NCBI RefSeq assembly: GCF_004011825.1
Contig: NZ_RKLO01000006.1
Span: 1-64,000, forward strand
Length of the DNA stretch: 64,000 nt
Direction: 5' to 3'
Source: Rhodococcus xishaensis
GTDB taxonomy: Bacteria > Actinomycetota > Actinomycetes > Mycobacteriales > Mycobacteriaceae
The translations under genes and the position numbers were made by a program. The stretch's first letter is position 1, and each line of letters begins with the position of its first letter. Below are positions 1 through 8,037 of the stretch, piece after piece. The notes under the pieces were generated by a model. The model was given only the letters and a program-made list of their open reading frames with translations, was not told the DNA's origin and did not search any database.

Positions 1-78
1 GAACCCGGAAGCTAAGCCCTCCAGCGCCGATGGTACTGCACTCGACAGGGTGTGGGAGAGTAGGACACCGCCGAACAC
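1..78 (+). rRNA. rrf: 5S ribosomal RNA, 3' part
   Basis: The first 78 bases match the 3' two thirds of an actinobacterial 5S rRNA: the stretch that begins gaacccggaagctaagcc and the closing strand ending ccgccgaaca are typical. The 5' end lies outside the window, so this is the tail of an rRNA operon whose 16S and 23S genes should be upstream. The exact 3' end may differ by one or two bases. A strong hairpin follows a few bases later. Confidence 0.93.
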
Positions 79-84
79 CCGTTC

Positions 85-120
85 CCGAAGGCCCCCACCA
101 AAGATGGTGGGGGCCTTCGG
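85..120 (+). terminator. rRNA operon terminator hairpin
   Basis: A perfect 15-bp stem (85-99 paired with 106-120) with a 6-base loop lies directly behind the 5S rRNA. There is no long T run, as is common for actinobacterial terminators. Its position supports intrinsic termination of the rRNA operon. Confidence 0.85.
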
Positions 121-200
121 CATACCCACGACCCCAACACCCGCCAGCATCGGGACCCCGACTGCGCCGCCGTCACCCCAACGGCGTATAAATACATCTT

Positions 201-854
201 GTGTCTAAGTTGCATTCAGCGGCAGAGCTGGCCTACCGCCAGGTCAAGGAGCTCATCCTGACCGGGGAGCTTCCGGGTGGAGAGCTCATCAGCGAGGGCG
301 AAATCGCTACACGCATGGGATCCAGCCGGACGCCCGTGCGGGAGGCGTTCCTCCGGCTCGAGGCGGAGGGCTGGATGCGGCTCTATCCGAAGCGGGGAGC
401 GTTGGTCGTGCCGGTCGCCGAGGGGGAGGCCGAGCACGTCGTCGATGCGCGCCTGCTCCTGGAGGTGCACGCCGTCGAGGCCGTGGTGGAAGATCGCCGC
501 ATTCGGGAGGAGCTGGTCGCGACGCTCCGGACCAACCTGGAGCAGCAGCGCCAACTGGTCACGTCCACGGGCGATGCCGCGCGGTTCAGTGTGCTCGACG
601 CCGACTTCCATCGGGCGCTGGTGCGTGCCGGGGGCAATCCATTGCTCGAGACCTTCTATGACGGGCTCCGGGAACGTCAGCGCAGGATGATGGCTCATTC
701 TCTCGCCCGCGATCCAGAACAGATCACCAAGATCATCGAGGATCACACCCGCCTGGCCGACTTGATCGAGGCCGGGGACGCGGGAGGATTCGCGTCCGCC
801 GTTCGGCGGCACATGCGAGAGGTTCACGCTCTCGGGATGGGTGGGCGGCGATGA
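201..854 (+). CDS. GntR/FCD-family transcriptional regulator
   Basis: A 217-residue regulator. Residues about 8-70 form the GntR winged helix-turn-helix, with the conserved RTPVREAFLRLE recognition segment near residue 43. The rest is an all-helical FCD effector domain with spaced histidines (DADFHRAL, EDHTRLA, RRHMREV) of the type that bind a metal and a small carboxylate ligand. The GTG start at 201 has no clear ribosome site, and an AT-rich tataaatac element lies just upstream, so a leaderless mRNA is possible. Its stop overlaps the ATG of the MFS gene by 4 bp (ATGA), so the two form an operon and the regulator probably controls the transporter. The ligand cannot be read from the sequence. 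Confidence 0.9.
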   Translation: MSKLHSAAELAYRQVKELILTGELPGGELISEGEIATRMGSSRTPVREAFLRLEAEGWMRLYPKRGALVVPVAEGEAEHVVDARLLLEVHAVEAVVEDRRIREELVATLRTNLEQQRQLVTSTGDAARFSVLDADFHRALVRAGGNPLLETFYDGLRERQRRMMAHSLARDPEQITKIIEDHTRLADLIEAGDAGGFASAVRRHMREVHALGMGGRR

Positions 855-2134
855 CCGCGGTCGAAGACCGAGTCGCCGTCACGACCACCGAGGCGCCCAC
901 ACGTCTGCGACCGTGGATGCTCGTTGCCGCGGGCATGTTCGCGGTGGCGTGGGGCGGCAACGAGTTCACGCCGTTGCTGGTGATGTACAGGCTCGAACAC
1001 GGATTTTCGCAGGTTATGGTCGATACCTTCCTGTTCGCGTACGTGCTCGGCATCGTCCCCGCGCTGCTGCTCGGCGGTCCGCTGTCGGACCGCCTGGGCC
1101 GACGCCCCCTGATGCTGCCTGCGCCGTTCATCGCGGTGGCAGGTTCCGTGGTATTGGCGGCCGGCTCGGAGTCTGCGGCCTCGTTGATCGTCGGGCGGAT
1201 CCTCTCTGGCGTAGCGCTGGGGCTGGGCATGGCGGTCGGCGGAAGCTGGCTCAAGGAGCTGTCGACGCCCGACCGAGATCCGTCGGCCCGGCCGGGATCC
1301 GGCGCCCGACGCGCCGCCATGAGTCTGACCGCCGGCTTCGGCATCGGCGCGGGCGTTGCCGGCGTCCTCGCACAGTGGGCGCCGTGGCCGAACGTGCTTC
1401 CATATGCCGTGCACTCGACGCTCGCCCTGGTCGCCGGTGTTGCGTTGCGGCAGGTGCCGGAGACCCGCGCAGCTACACAGGCCGACACGATCGGGTCCTT
1501 CACACAGGGCCTGAGGATCCCCTCCGCCGGGCACCGCCGGTTCCTGTACGTCGTGGCCCCGGTGGCGCCGTGGGTCTTCGGTGCGGCCGCGTCGGCGTAC
1601 GCGGTGATGCCGGCACTCATGACGAGCCGCAGTGGCGGTGTACCCGTGGCGTTCTCGGCATTGCTGTGCATGATTGCTCTCGGCTCAGGATTCGCGATCC
1701 AGGCACTCGGGCGCAGGATCGACACCCCACGCAACGGCCGCGCGATCGCGGTCGCCTTCGGGGTGCTCGTGCTAGGCATGTCTGTTGCGGCGGTCGCTTC
1801 GGGCGTTCTCACGGTGCCGATGTCGATGGTGGCGGCCGCGGTTCTCGGGTGTGGCTACGGTCTCGCCCTGGTATCGGGGCTGCTGGAGGTCCAACGGATC
1901 GCCGGCCCGGACGATCTGGCCGGTCTCACCGCAGTCTTCTACTCCCTCAGCTACCTCGGCTTCGCGTTGCCGGCCGTGATGGCTGTGATCACGGAGGCGA
2001 ACCCTGCGCTGACCTACCCACTGATGTTTGCCGTCGGAGCGATCGCCGCCTTGGCGAGCCTGGCTCTCGTCCTCGTCAAGTGGCGTCGGTATCTGCCCGA
2101 GCCCGCGGGGGATATGGCGTCAGAGCGCGGGTAG
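851..2134 (+). CDS. MFS transporter
   Basis: A 427-residue polytopic membrane protein with about 12 hydrophobic segments. The MFS loop signature GGPLSDRLGRRPL sits between helices 2 and 3 (residues about 76-87). It probably moves a small solute by proton coupling; substrate and direction are not evident. It is translationally coupled to the upstream GntR/FCD regulator, which suggests import or efflux of an organic acid or amino acid seen by that regulator. Its 3' end overlaps the convergent M1 peptidase gene by 15 bp. Confidence 0.88.
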   Translation: MTAVEDRVAVTTTEAPTRLRPWMLVAAGMFAVAWGGNEFTPLLVMYRLEHGFSQVMVDTFLFAYVLGIVPALLLGGPLSDRLGRRPLMLPAPFIAVAGSVVLAAGSESAASLIVGRILSGVALGLGMAVGGSWLKELSTPDRDPSARPGSGARRAAMSLTAGFGIGAGVAGVLAQWAPWPNVLPYAVHSTLALVAGVALRQVPETRAATQADTIGSFTQGLRIPSAGHRRFLYVVAPVAPWVFGAAASAYAVMPALMTSRSGGVPVAFSALLCMIALGSGFAIQALGRRIDTPRNGRAIAVAFGVLVLGMSVAAVASGVLTVPMSMVAAAVLGCGYGLALVSGLLEVQRIAGPDDLAGLTAVFYSLSYLGFALPAVMAVITEANPALTYPLMFAVGAIAALASLALVLVKWRRYLPEPAGDMASERG

Positions 2135-3436
2135 CGCCGTGTCGGTGAGCCACGCAACCCACAGGGAGTGCAGCGGCTTGTCGCTGAAATGCGCTGCCAG
2201 AGAGGTGAACTGTTCGGTGGATACCGTAGAGTGCCGGTACTTGACGGTCCACTTCCGAAGTAGGTCGAAGAAGGCGTCGTCGCCGATCGTCTGCCGCAAC
2301 GTGTGCAGGGTGAGGGCTCCACGCTTGTAGATGCGGTCGTCGAACATCAGCTGCGGGCCGGGATCGCCGAGGACGATGTCCTGTGGCTTGCAGCGGAGTT
2401 CGCGATGCGCCTCGAGCGCGTGGGTGTCGGCATCGGGTCCACCGGAGTTCTCGGACCACAGCCATTCCGCGTAGCATGCGAATCCTTCGTGCAGCCAGAT
2501 GTCCTTCCACATCCCGACGGTGAGGCTGTTTCCGAACCACTGGTGCGCAAGCTCGTGTGCGACAAGGCGTTCCGAGCCGCGACGTCCGTCACAGTGGTTG
2601 GCTCCGAAAATCGACATGCGCTGCGCCTCGATCGGGATCTCGAGATCGTCGCCGGTGATGACGACCGAGTAGTCAGCGAAGGGGTAAGGGCCGAAGAGTT
2701 CTTCGAAGACCGCCATCATCCGGGGCTGACGTCCGAAGTCGTGGTCGAATCGAGTGCGTAGGTCAGTGGGGTGCAGCGCGTACATCGGGACCCGGCCGCC
2801 GTCCACACGTCGGCGCACGTACGGGCCGATCTGGACGGTGGCCAGATAGCTCGCCATCGGTTCGGTCTGCTCGTAGACCCAGGTGGTCTGACTCGCCTTG
2901 GTCTGTCTGCTGACCAGCTTGCCGTTCGCGACCGCGTGGTACGGCGAGTCGGTGGTGATCGAGATCCGGTAACTGGCTTTGCAACTGGGGTGGTCATTGC
3001 AAGGGAACCACGAGGCCGCACCGTTGGGTTGGCTCGCGACGAGTGATCCTTCGGTCAGTTCCTCCCAGCCGACGTCGCCCCACATGCTCGCGATCGGCTG
3101 GGGGTTACCGGCGTACTGGACCGTGACCGCGAGGATGCCGCCCGCGGGGATCTTCTGGGCGGGAGTGATCGTCAGCTGGCCGCCACGGTGAGTGAACTTC
3201 GCACTGCGCCGGCCGTTCACCGACACCTTCGACACCTGCATCGCCTGGGCGAGGTCAAGAGTGAACCGGCTCCGGACATCGGTGGTGGTGGCGGTGATCG
3301 ACGCCGTGCCGGCGAGTCGGTTGCTGTGGACCTTGTAGACCAGCGCGAGGTCATACCGGGACACCCGGTACCCGCGGTTGCCGTGCCGCGGCAGGTACGG
3401 GTCGATCGGCTCGTCCGGAGCCTTGCCAGGCTTCAC
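2120..3436 (-). CDS. M1-family zinc aminopeptidase
   Basis: A 438-residue metallopeptidase with the M1 zinc site: HELAHQ at residues 294-299 and the third ligand in WLHEGF (Glu317), spaced HExxH-x18-E. The usual GAMEN exopeptidase motif is altered to PIEAQRM. The protein is shorter than classical M1 enzymes (about 850 residues), as expected for catalytic-core actinobacterial forms; no signal peptide is seen. I chose the GTG at 3436 because it overlaps the stop of the upstream synthetase gene as GTGA and follows a GGAGA ribosome site; an in-frame ATG lies 27 bases further upstream. Coupling to the poly(amino acid) synthetase suggests it trims or degrades that product. The epsilon-polylysine-degrading enzyme Pld is also an M1 aminopeptidase, which supports but does not prove this role. 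Confidence 0.88.
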   Translation of the reverse strand: MKPGKAPDEPIDPYLPRHGNRGYRVSRYDLALVYKVHSNRLAGTASITATTTDVRSRFTLDLAQAMQVSKVSVNGRRSAKFTHRGGQLTITPAQKIPAGGILAVTVQYAGNPQPIASMWGDVGWEELTEGSLVASQPNGAASWFPCNDHPSCKASYRISITTDSPYHAVANGKLVSRQTKASQTTWVYEQTEPMASYLATVQIGPYVRRRVDGGRVPMYALHPTDLRTRFDHDFGRQPRMMAVFEELFGPYPFADYSVVITGDDLEIPIEAQRMSIFGANHCDGRRGSERLVAHELAHQWFGNSLTVGMWKDIWLHEGFACYAEWLWSENSGGPDADTHALEAHRELRCKPQDIVLGDPGPQLMFDDRIYKRGALTLHTLRQTIGDDAFFDLLRKWTVKYRHSTVSTEQFTSLAAHFSDKPLHSLWVAWLTDTALPAL

Positions 3437-6400
3437 CGTGCTTCTCCGTCCGAGTCGTTCCATGGGGCAATCGGATTGCCCTGCCACCGTGTCGACGGTG
3501 GGAGGACGTCGCCGCGCATGACAAGGGATGCGGGCCCGACGGTGGCGCCGGCGCCGAGCCCGGCGGCGGGCAGTGCGACGCAGTGCGGACCCAGGGTGGC
3601 GCCGGCGCCCAACGTGACGGTGTTCATGGTCATGATCCGATCATGGAACAGGTGCGTTTGCACGACACACCCTCGTTCGACGGTCGCGCCGTCGTCGAGG
3701 GTCACCAGGTCGGCCTCAGGCAGCCAGTAGGTTTCGCACCACACGCCACGGCCGATTGTCGCGCCGAGCCCACGCAGCCATACGTTCATCACGGCGGTGC
3801 CGGTTGCGGCGCGGGCGAACCACGGCGCGGCGACGGTCTCGACGAACGCGTCCGACACCTCGTTGCGCCACACGAACGAACTCCACAGCGGGTGTTCGAC
3901 GGCGCGGATACGCCCGACGACGAGCCACTTCGCCGCCACCGACACCGCGCCCGCGACAGCGCCGGCAACTAGCAGCACCACCCCGCCGCCGAGTGCCGCG
4001 AGTCCGAACCCGCCGACCGAGACCAGCCATGCGAGCGCGAACAGCACGCCCAGACCGATGCCGAACGTGACCATCACGGGGATCAGTCGGCACGTCTCGA
4101 CCACAGCGCGGGCGATCTTCAGCTGCAGCGGTGGATCGAACGTGCGGGTGGCATCGGATTGGGTTGCAGCCCGGCGCAGCCGCGTCGGCGGGCTGCCCAG
4201 CCACGACGATCCCGACTTCGCCTTGCTCGGCGCCACCGACAACACCGCGACCAGTCCGTTCTTGGGGACACGTCGGCCCGGACCGGCCATGCCGGAGTTT
4301 CCGAGGAACGCTCGCTTGCCGACCTTGGCGGGTTCGATGCGCATCCAGCCGCCGCCGAGTTCGTAGCTCGCGACCATGGTGTCGTCGGCGAGGAAGGCGC
4401 CGTTGGCGACAGTCGTGAATTTCGGAAGGACGAGGACGGTGGAAATCTCGGTGTCGCGTCCCACCTTGGCGCCCAGCAGTCGCAGCCACAGCGGCGTCAG
4501 AAGGCTCGCGTACAGAGGGAACAGGAAGGTTCGAGCCGAGTCCATGAGACGCTCGGTGGCCCACGCCTGCCAGCCGACGCGGCTACGGACCGGGTGGTAG
4601 CCCTCGGTGAGCCCGATCGACAGCAGGCGCACCGCGATCACCGTGAGTGCGGCGAATACGAAAAGGCTCAGCACGGTTGCGACAGGCAGGACCGTAAGCG
4701 CTCGCAGGAAGGCGTCGCCGAGGTCAGCGGCATCGCGCGCCCGCCACCCGAGCAGGATCAGTCCGGCGGCGAGACCGAGAATCGGCAGGCCCGCCAAGGC
4801 GACGGACGTCGCGCCGAACACCGGAACCCAGTGTGCGGCGCGGCGCGGGGGATGGTCCGGCCAAGGGCGCGTCGCCTTGCCGACCTTGACAGCCGGTGAT
4901 CCGGCCCAGCGCTGACCAGCCTTGACCTTCCCGAATACCGCAGAGCCAGGTGCGACTTCGGCGCCACGGCCGATGCGGGCGCCCGGCAGCAGCGTGGACC
5001 GTGCGCCGACCGCGGCGCCGTCACCGATGCGGATCCTGCCGATGTGCACGACGTCCCCGTCGATCCAATGCCCGGACAGGTCGACCTCGGGTTCGACGGC
5101 GCAGCCGTCGCCGAGCTCGAGCATCCCGGTCACCGGTGGCAGGGTGTGCAGGTCGACGCGTCGGCCCACCCGAGCGCCGAGCGCACGAGCGAAGTAGAGC
5201 ATCCACGGAGCACCAGAGAGGTTGTCGGCACCACTGGCCTCGACGAGTCGCAGCGCGATCCACAGCCGCAGGTGCTCGGGTCCGCCGCGTGGATATGTTC
5301 CGGCCTTCAAACCCCGCAACAACAGTCGGGCCCCTGCGACGGCGATCGCCATGCGGCCGAGGGGTGTGACGAAGAGGACGAAGGCGAGCGCCACCCACCA
5401 CCACGAGAGCGTCGGGGCCCAGGAGACGTCGAACCAGGACAGCACGTTGCCGGTGATCGCCAGCCACGTCACCCACTGCAGGCCGGTCAGCGTCGTCAGC
5501 GGCACGGTCGCCGCGAACTGCGCGATCTGCGTCCGCCGCGGTGTGGGTTCGACGCGGCGGGGCGCGACCGTCTCGGCGGGAGACAGCTCGTCGAGATAGC
5601 CGGCTAGTGATCCCAGGCGGGGGTGGTCGTACAGCTGCGCGACGGTCACCTCGGGGAAGCGTTCGCGTAGCGCCGTCACGAGTTGGGCCGCAGACAGCGA
5701 GCCGCCCCCCATCTCGAAGAAGTCGTCGTCGGGTCCAGTGATTCCGACACCGAGGATCGGCGTCCACAACTCGGCGACCCAGGCGGCGGTGCCGTCGAGA
5801 TCGGGGCCGGGGGCCGCGCCTCCCGAGATCGCGGTGTTCAGCGGCCAGGGCAGCGCGTTCCGATCGACCTTGCCCGAGGTGCGGGTGGGCAGCTCGTCAA
5901 GGAGCGCCAGGCGAGGAACGAGGGCGTCGGGCAGGTGCTCGGACAGCCGCGTCCTCGCCGCATCGAGGTCGAAGTTCGGGTCGGTGCCGGCGAGGTAGCC
6001 GACGAGGATCGGAGTCCCGGCGGGTGTCTTGCGGATCGCGGCGGCGGCAGCGCTCACGCCGGGCAGGTTCTGGAGCGCGTTGTCGACCTCGCCCAGCTCG
6101 ATGCGCCGCCCGCCGACCTTGACCTGGTCGTCGGCGCGGCCCTGGAAGAGCAGGCCAGCGGGGTCGAGGCGCACCAGGTCCCCGCTGCGGTAGGCGCGAT
6201 CCCAGCCGAGCGTCGGCATGGGCGCGTACCTCTCGGCGTCCTTCGACGGGTCGAGATACCGCGCCAGACCCACGCCGCCGATGACGAGTTCTCCGATCTC
6301 GCCTTCGGCGACGGGTTCACCGCAGGTGTCTACCACCGCGAGATCCCAGCCGTCGAGCGGCAGTCCGATCCGTACCGGTCCGGTACCGTCCATCAGCGCG

Positions 6401-7341
6401 CCGCAGGCGACGACGGTGGCCTCTGTCGGGCCGTAGGTGTTCCACACCTCCCGGCCTGGGACCGCGAGTCGTTCGGCCAGCTCCGGTGGGCACGCCTCGC
6501 CACCGAAGATCAACAGCCGAACCGCCTCGAGCGCCTCCACCGGCCACAGCGCCGCGAGCGTCGGAACAGTGGAGACGATCGTGACGGAGCGAGACACCAG
6601 CCAGGGTCCGAGGTCCACGCCGCTACGCACCAGTGATCGTGGGGCGGGGACGAGCGTCGCGCCGTGCCGCCACGCGAGCCACATCTCCTCGCACGATGCG
6701 TCGAACGCGACCGACAGTCCCGCCAGTACGCGGTCCCCTGGTCCGATCGGTTTCTCCTGCAGAAACATCCGGGCTTCAGCGTCGACGAACGCGGCTGCGT
6801 TGCGGTGCGTGACCGCGACACCTTTGGGGGTGCCGGTCGAACCGGAGGTGAAGATGATCCAGGCATCGTCATCGGGTGTCGGCGGGTAGACGTCGAGAGC
6901 CGTGGCGCGGCTTACGGAGCCGGGCAGGATGCCGTCGGCGGTGAGGATCGCCGCCACCCGCGCCTCCCCGAACACCAGTTCGGCTCGCTCGTCGGGATCG
7001 TCGGCGTCGACGGGCACATACGCCGCACCGGCCGCCAGAACAGACAGGACCGCGACGTACAGCTCGCGCGAGCCGGACGGCATGCGTACCCCGACGCGGT
7101 CACCACTGACGACCCCCGCGTGGGACAGTCGGCGGGCCCCGGCCGCGATTTCGTCGAGCAGTTCTCGGTAGGTGACGGGCGCGGTGCCGTCGTCGATCGC
7201 CGCTGCGTCGGGATAGGCCGAGGCGGTGGCTTCGAGGATGTCGATGAGTGTGCGTGGGGCGGGTGCCAGGGAAGACCGCAGGAGGACGGCCGGAATCGCG
7301 GTCGCTCGGTGACCTGTGTCCGGGTGCGGGGGGAGGGGCAA
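3433..7341 (-). CDS. Pls/PosA-type membrane peptide synthetase
   Basis: A 1302-residue single-module nonribosomal peptide synthetase. Residues about 30-500 are an adenylation domain with FTSGSTGTPKGV (164-175), NTYGPTEAT (301-309), YRSGDL (384-389) and SGKVDRNAL (489-497). Residues about 515-585 are a thiolation domain whose phosphopantetheine serine is Ser548 (GGGSLS). The rest holds about six membrane helices separating three hexapeptide-repeat (left-handed helix, acetyltransferase-like) domains, with no canonical condensation or thioesterase domain. This is the layout of epsilon-poly-L-lysine synthetase Pls, which makes isopeptide-linked homopolymers at the membrane. The pocket residues read D-A-E-S-I-G-T-V-V-K, compatible with a cationic amino acid. 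The start is TTG at 7341 behind an AGGAC element and is less certain than the rest. The M1 peptidase follows with a 4-bp overlap. Confidence 0.88.
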   Translation of the reverse strand: MPLPPHPDTGHRATAIPAVLLRSSLAPAPRTLIDILEATASAYPDAAAIDDGTAPVTYRELLDEIAAGARRLSHAGVVSGDRVGVRMPSGSRELYVAVLSVLAAGAAYVPVDADDPDERAELVFGEARVAAILTADGILPGSVSRATALDVYPPTPDDDAWIIFTSGSTGTPKGVAVTHRNAAAFVDAEARMFLQEKPIGPGDRVLAGLSVAFDASCEEMWLAWRHGATLVPAPRSLVRSGVDLGPWLVSRSVTIVSTVPTLAALWPVEALEAVRLLIFGGEACPPELAERLAVPGREVWNTYGPTEATVVACGALMDGTGPVRIGLPLDGWDLAVVDTCGEPVAEGEIGELVIGGVGLARYLDPSKDAERYAPMPTLGWDRAYRSGDLVRLDPAGLLFQGRADDQVKVGGRRIELGEVDNALQNLPGVSAAAAAIRKTPAGTPILVGYLAGTDPNFDLDAARTRLSEHLPDALVPRLALLDELPTRTSGKVDRNALPWPLNTAISGGAAPGPDLDGTAAWVAELWTPILGVGITGPDDDFFEMGGGSLSAAQLVTALRERFPEVTVAQLYDHPRLGSLAGYLDELSPAETVAPRRVEPTPRRTQIAQFAATVPLTTLTGLQWVTWLAITGNVLSWFDVSWAPTLSWWWVALAFVLFVTPLGRMAIAVAGARLLLRGLKAGTYPRGGPEHLRLWIALRLVEASGADNLSGAPWMLYFARALGARVGRRVDLHTLPPVTGMLELGDGCAVEPEVDLSGHWIDGDVVHIGRIRIGDGAAVGARSTLLPGARIGRGAEVAPGSAVFGKVKAGQRWAGSPAVKVGKATRPWPDHPPRRAAHWVPVFGATSVALAGLPILGLAAGLILLGWRARDAADLGDAFLRALTVLPVATVLSLFVFAALTVIAVRLLSIGLTEGYHPVRSRVGWQAWATERLMDSARTFLFPLYASLLTPLWLRLLGAKVGRDTEISTVLVLPKFTTVANGAFLADDTMVASYELGGGWMRIEPAKVGKRAFLGNSGMAGPGRRVPKNGLVAVLSVAPSKAKSGSSWLGSPPTRLRRAATQSDATRTFDPPLQLKIARAVVETCRLIPVMVTFGIGLGVLFALAWLVSVGGFGLAALGGGVVLLVAGAVAGAVSVAAKWLVVGRIRAVEHPLWSSFVWRNEVSDAFVETVAAPWFARAATGTAVMNVWLRGLGATIGRGVWCETYWLPEADLVTLDDGATVERGCVVQTHLFHDRIMTMNTVTLGAGATLGPHCVALPAAGLGAGATVGPASLVMRGDVLPPSTRWQGNPIAPWNDSDGEAR

Positions 7342-8037
7342 TTCCGAAGTCCTGTCCTCGTCTGTGCTGTCGAGCAGTTTTTCGTTCCTGGGTTGCGCGT
7401 TGGTGAACCCGCCGCGGAGGCGACATGCCCTGAGTCTCGAGTATCGACGTAGGCGCAGCTGCGGAGTACAGCGACATGCGGATGGGGTGTTGTTACCGAA
7501 GGATCGTCCGTCGATGGGCTGTCGTCTCGTCCACTTCGGCGGTCGGGTCCGTCCGCCCGGGCGTCGGCAGCGTGGACGCGAGGTCTACCGGTATTCAGCT
7601 TCTTCTTGGTCGCTTTCTGAACACGGCTTTCTTGACATCGCTCAGGTCCCGCTGGTGGATGCGATCGACAAAAAGTTCGGCGATAGTTTCTTTGGCCGCG
7701 CCCCAGCCAAGGACCTGACAAGATCAGAAATCTTGTACCGAATACGGCCGGAGCGAAACAAGGCGGAGCGGTGCGATCAGGACGGGAAAGATCGTCGGAT
7801 CCGACACCATGCGAGCACCCCTTCGCCGCATGCCATGCGAACGATCGTTCACTCTGCGTACATTCGCACACCGTGTTCGGGTGCAGAAGATGTTGCTACC
7901 CCCTACCGTCACCAGGAATGTGACGAAATCAACCCAATCCGGACAATTTTTGGTTGTAGCCGGGTGATACGGTCTCTCAGCCCCTAGCGTCGGCGATGGT
8001 CTCAGGCCTGACTTGCCGGTCGCGTAAGGCCGATCAC
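7342..8037. other. Long intergenic region before the betaine operon
   Basis: About 700 bases without a convincing gene lie between the divergent synthetase and choline transporter genes. Open frames here are short, low in family-like character and overlap each other. Visible structure: a 7-bp inverted repeat acaagat/atcttgt at 7718-7736, a perfect 12-bp palindrome gaacgatcgttc at 7839-7850, and an AT-rich stretch at 7920-7970 just before the transporter. These are candidate operators or promoters for the betaine operon. Confidence 0.5.

Noticed and set aside
7316-7987. 223-codon plus-strand frame upstream of betT
   Set aside because: No family-like features; it overlaps the start of the synthetase gene and competing frames.
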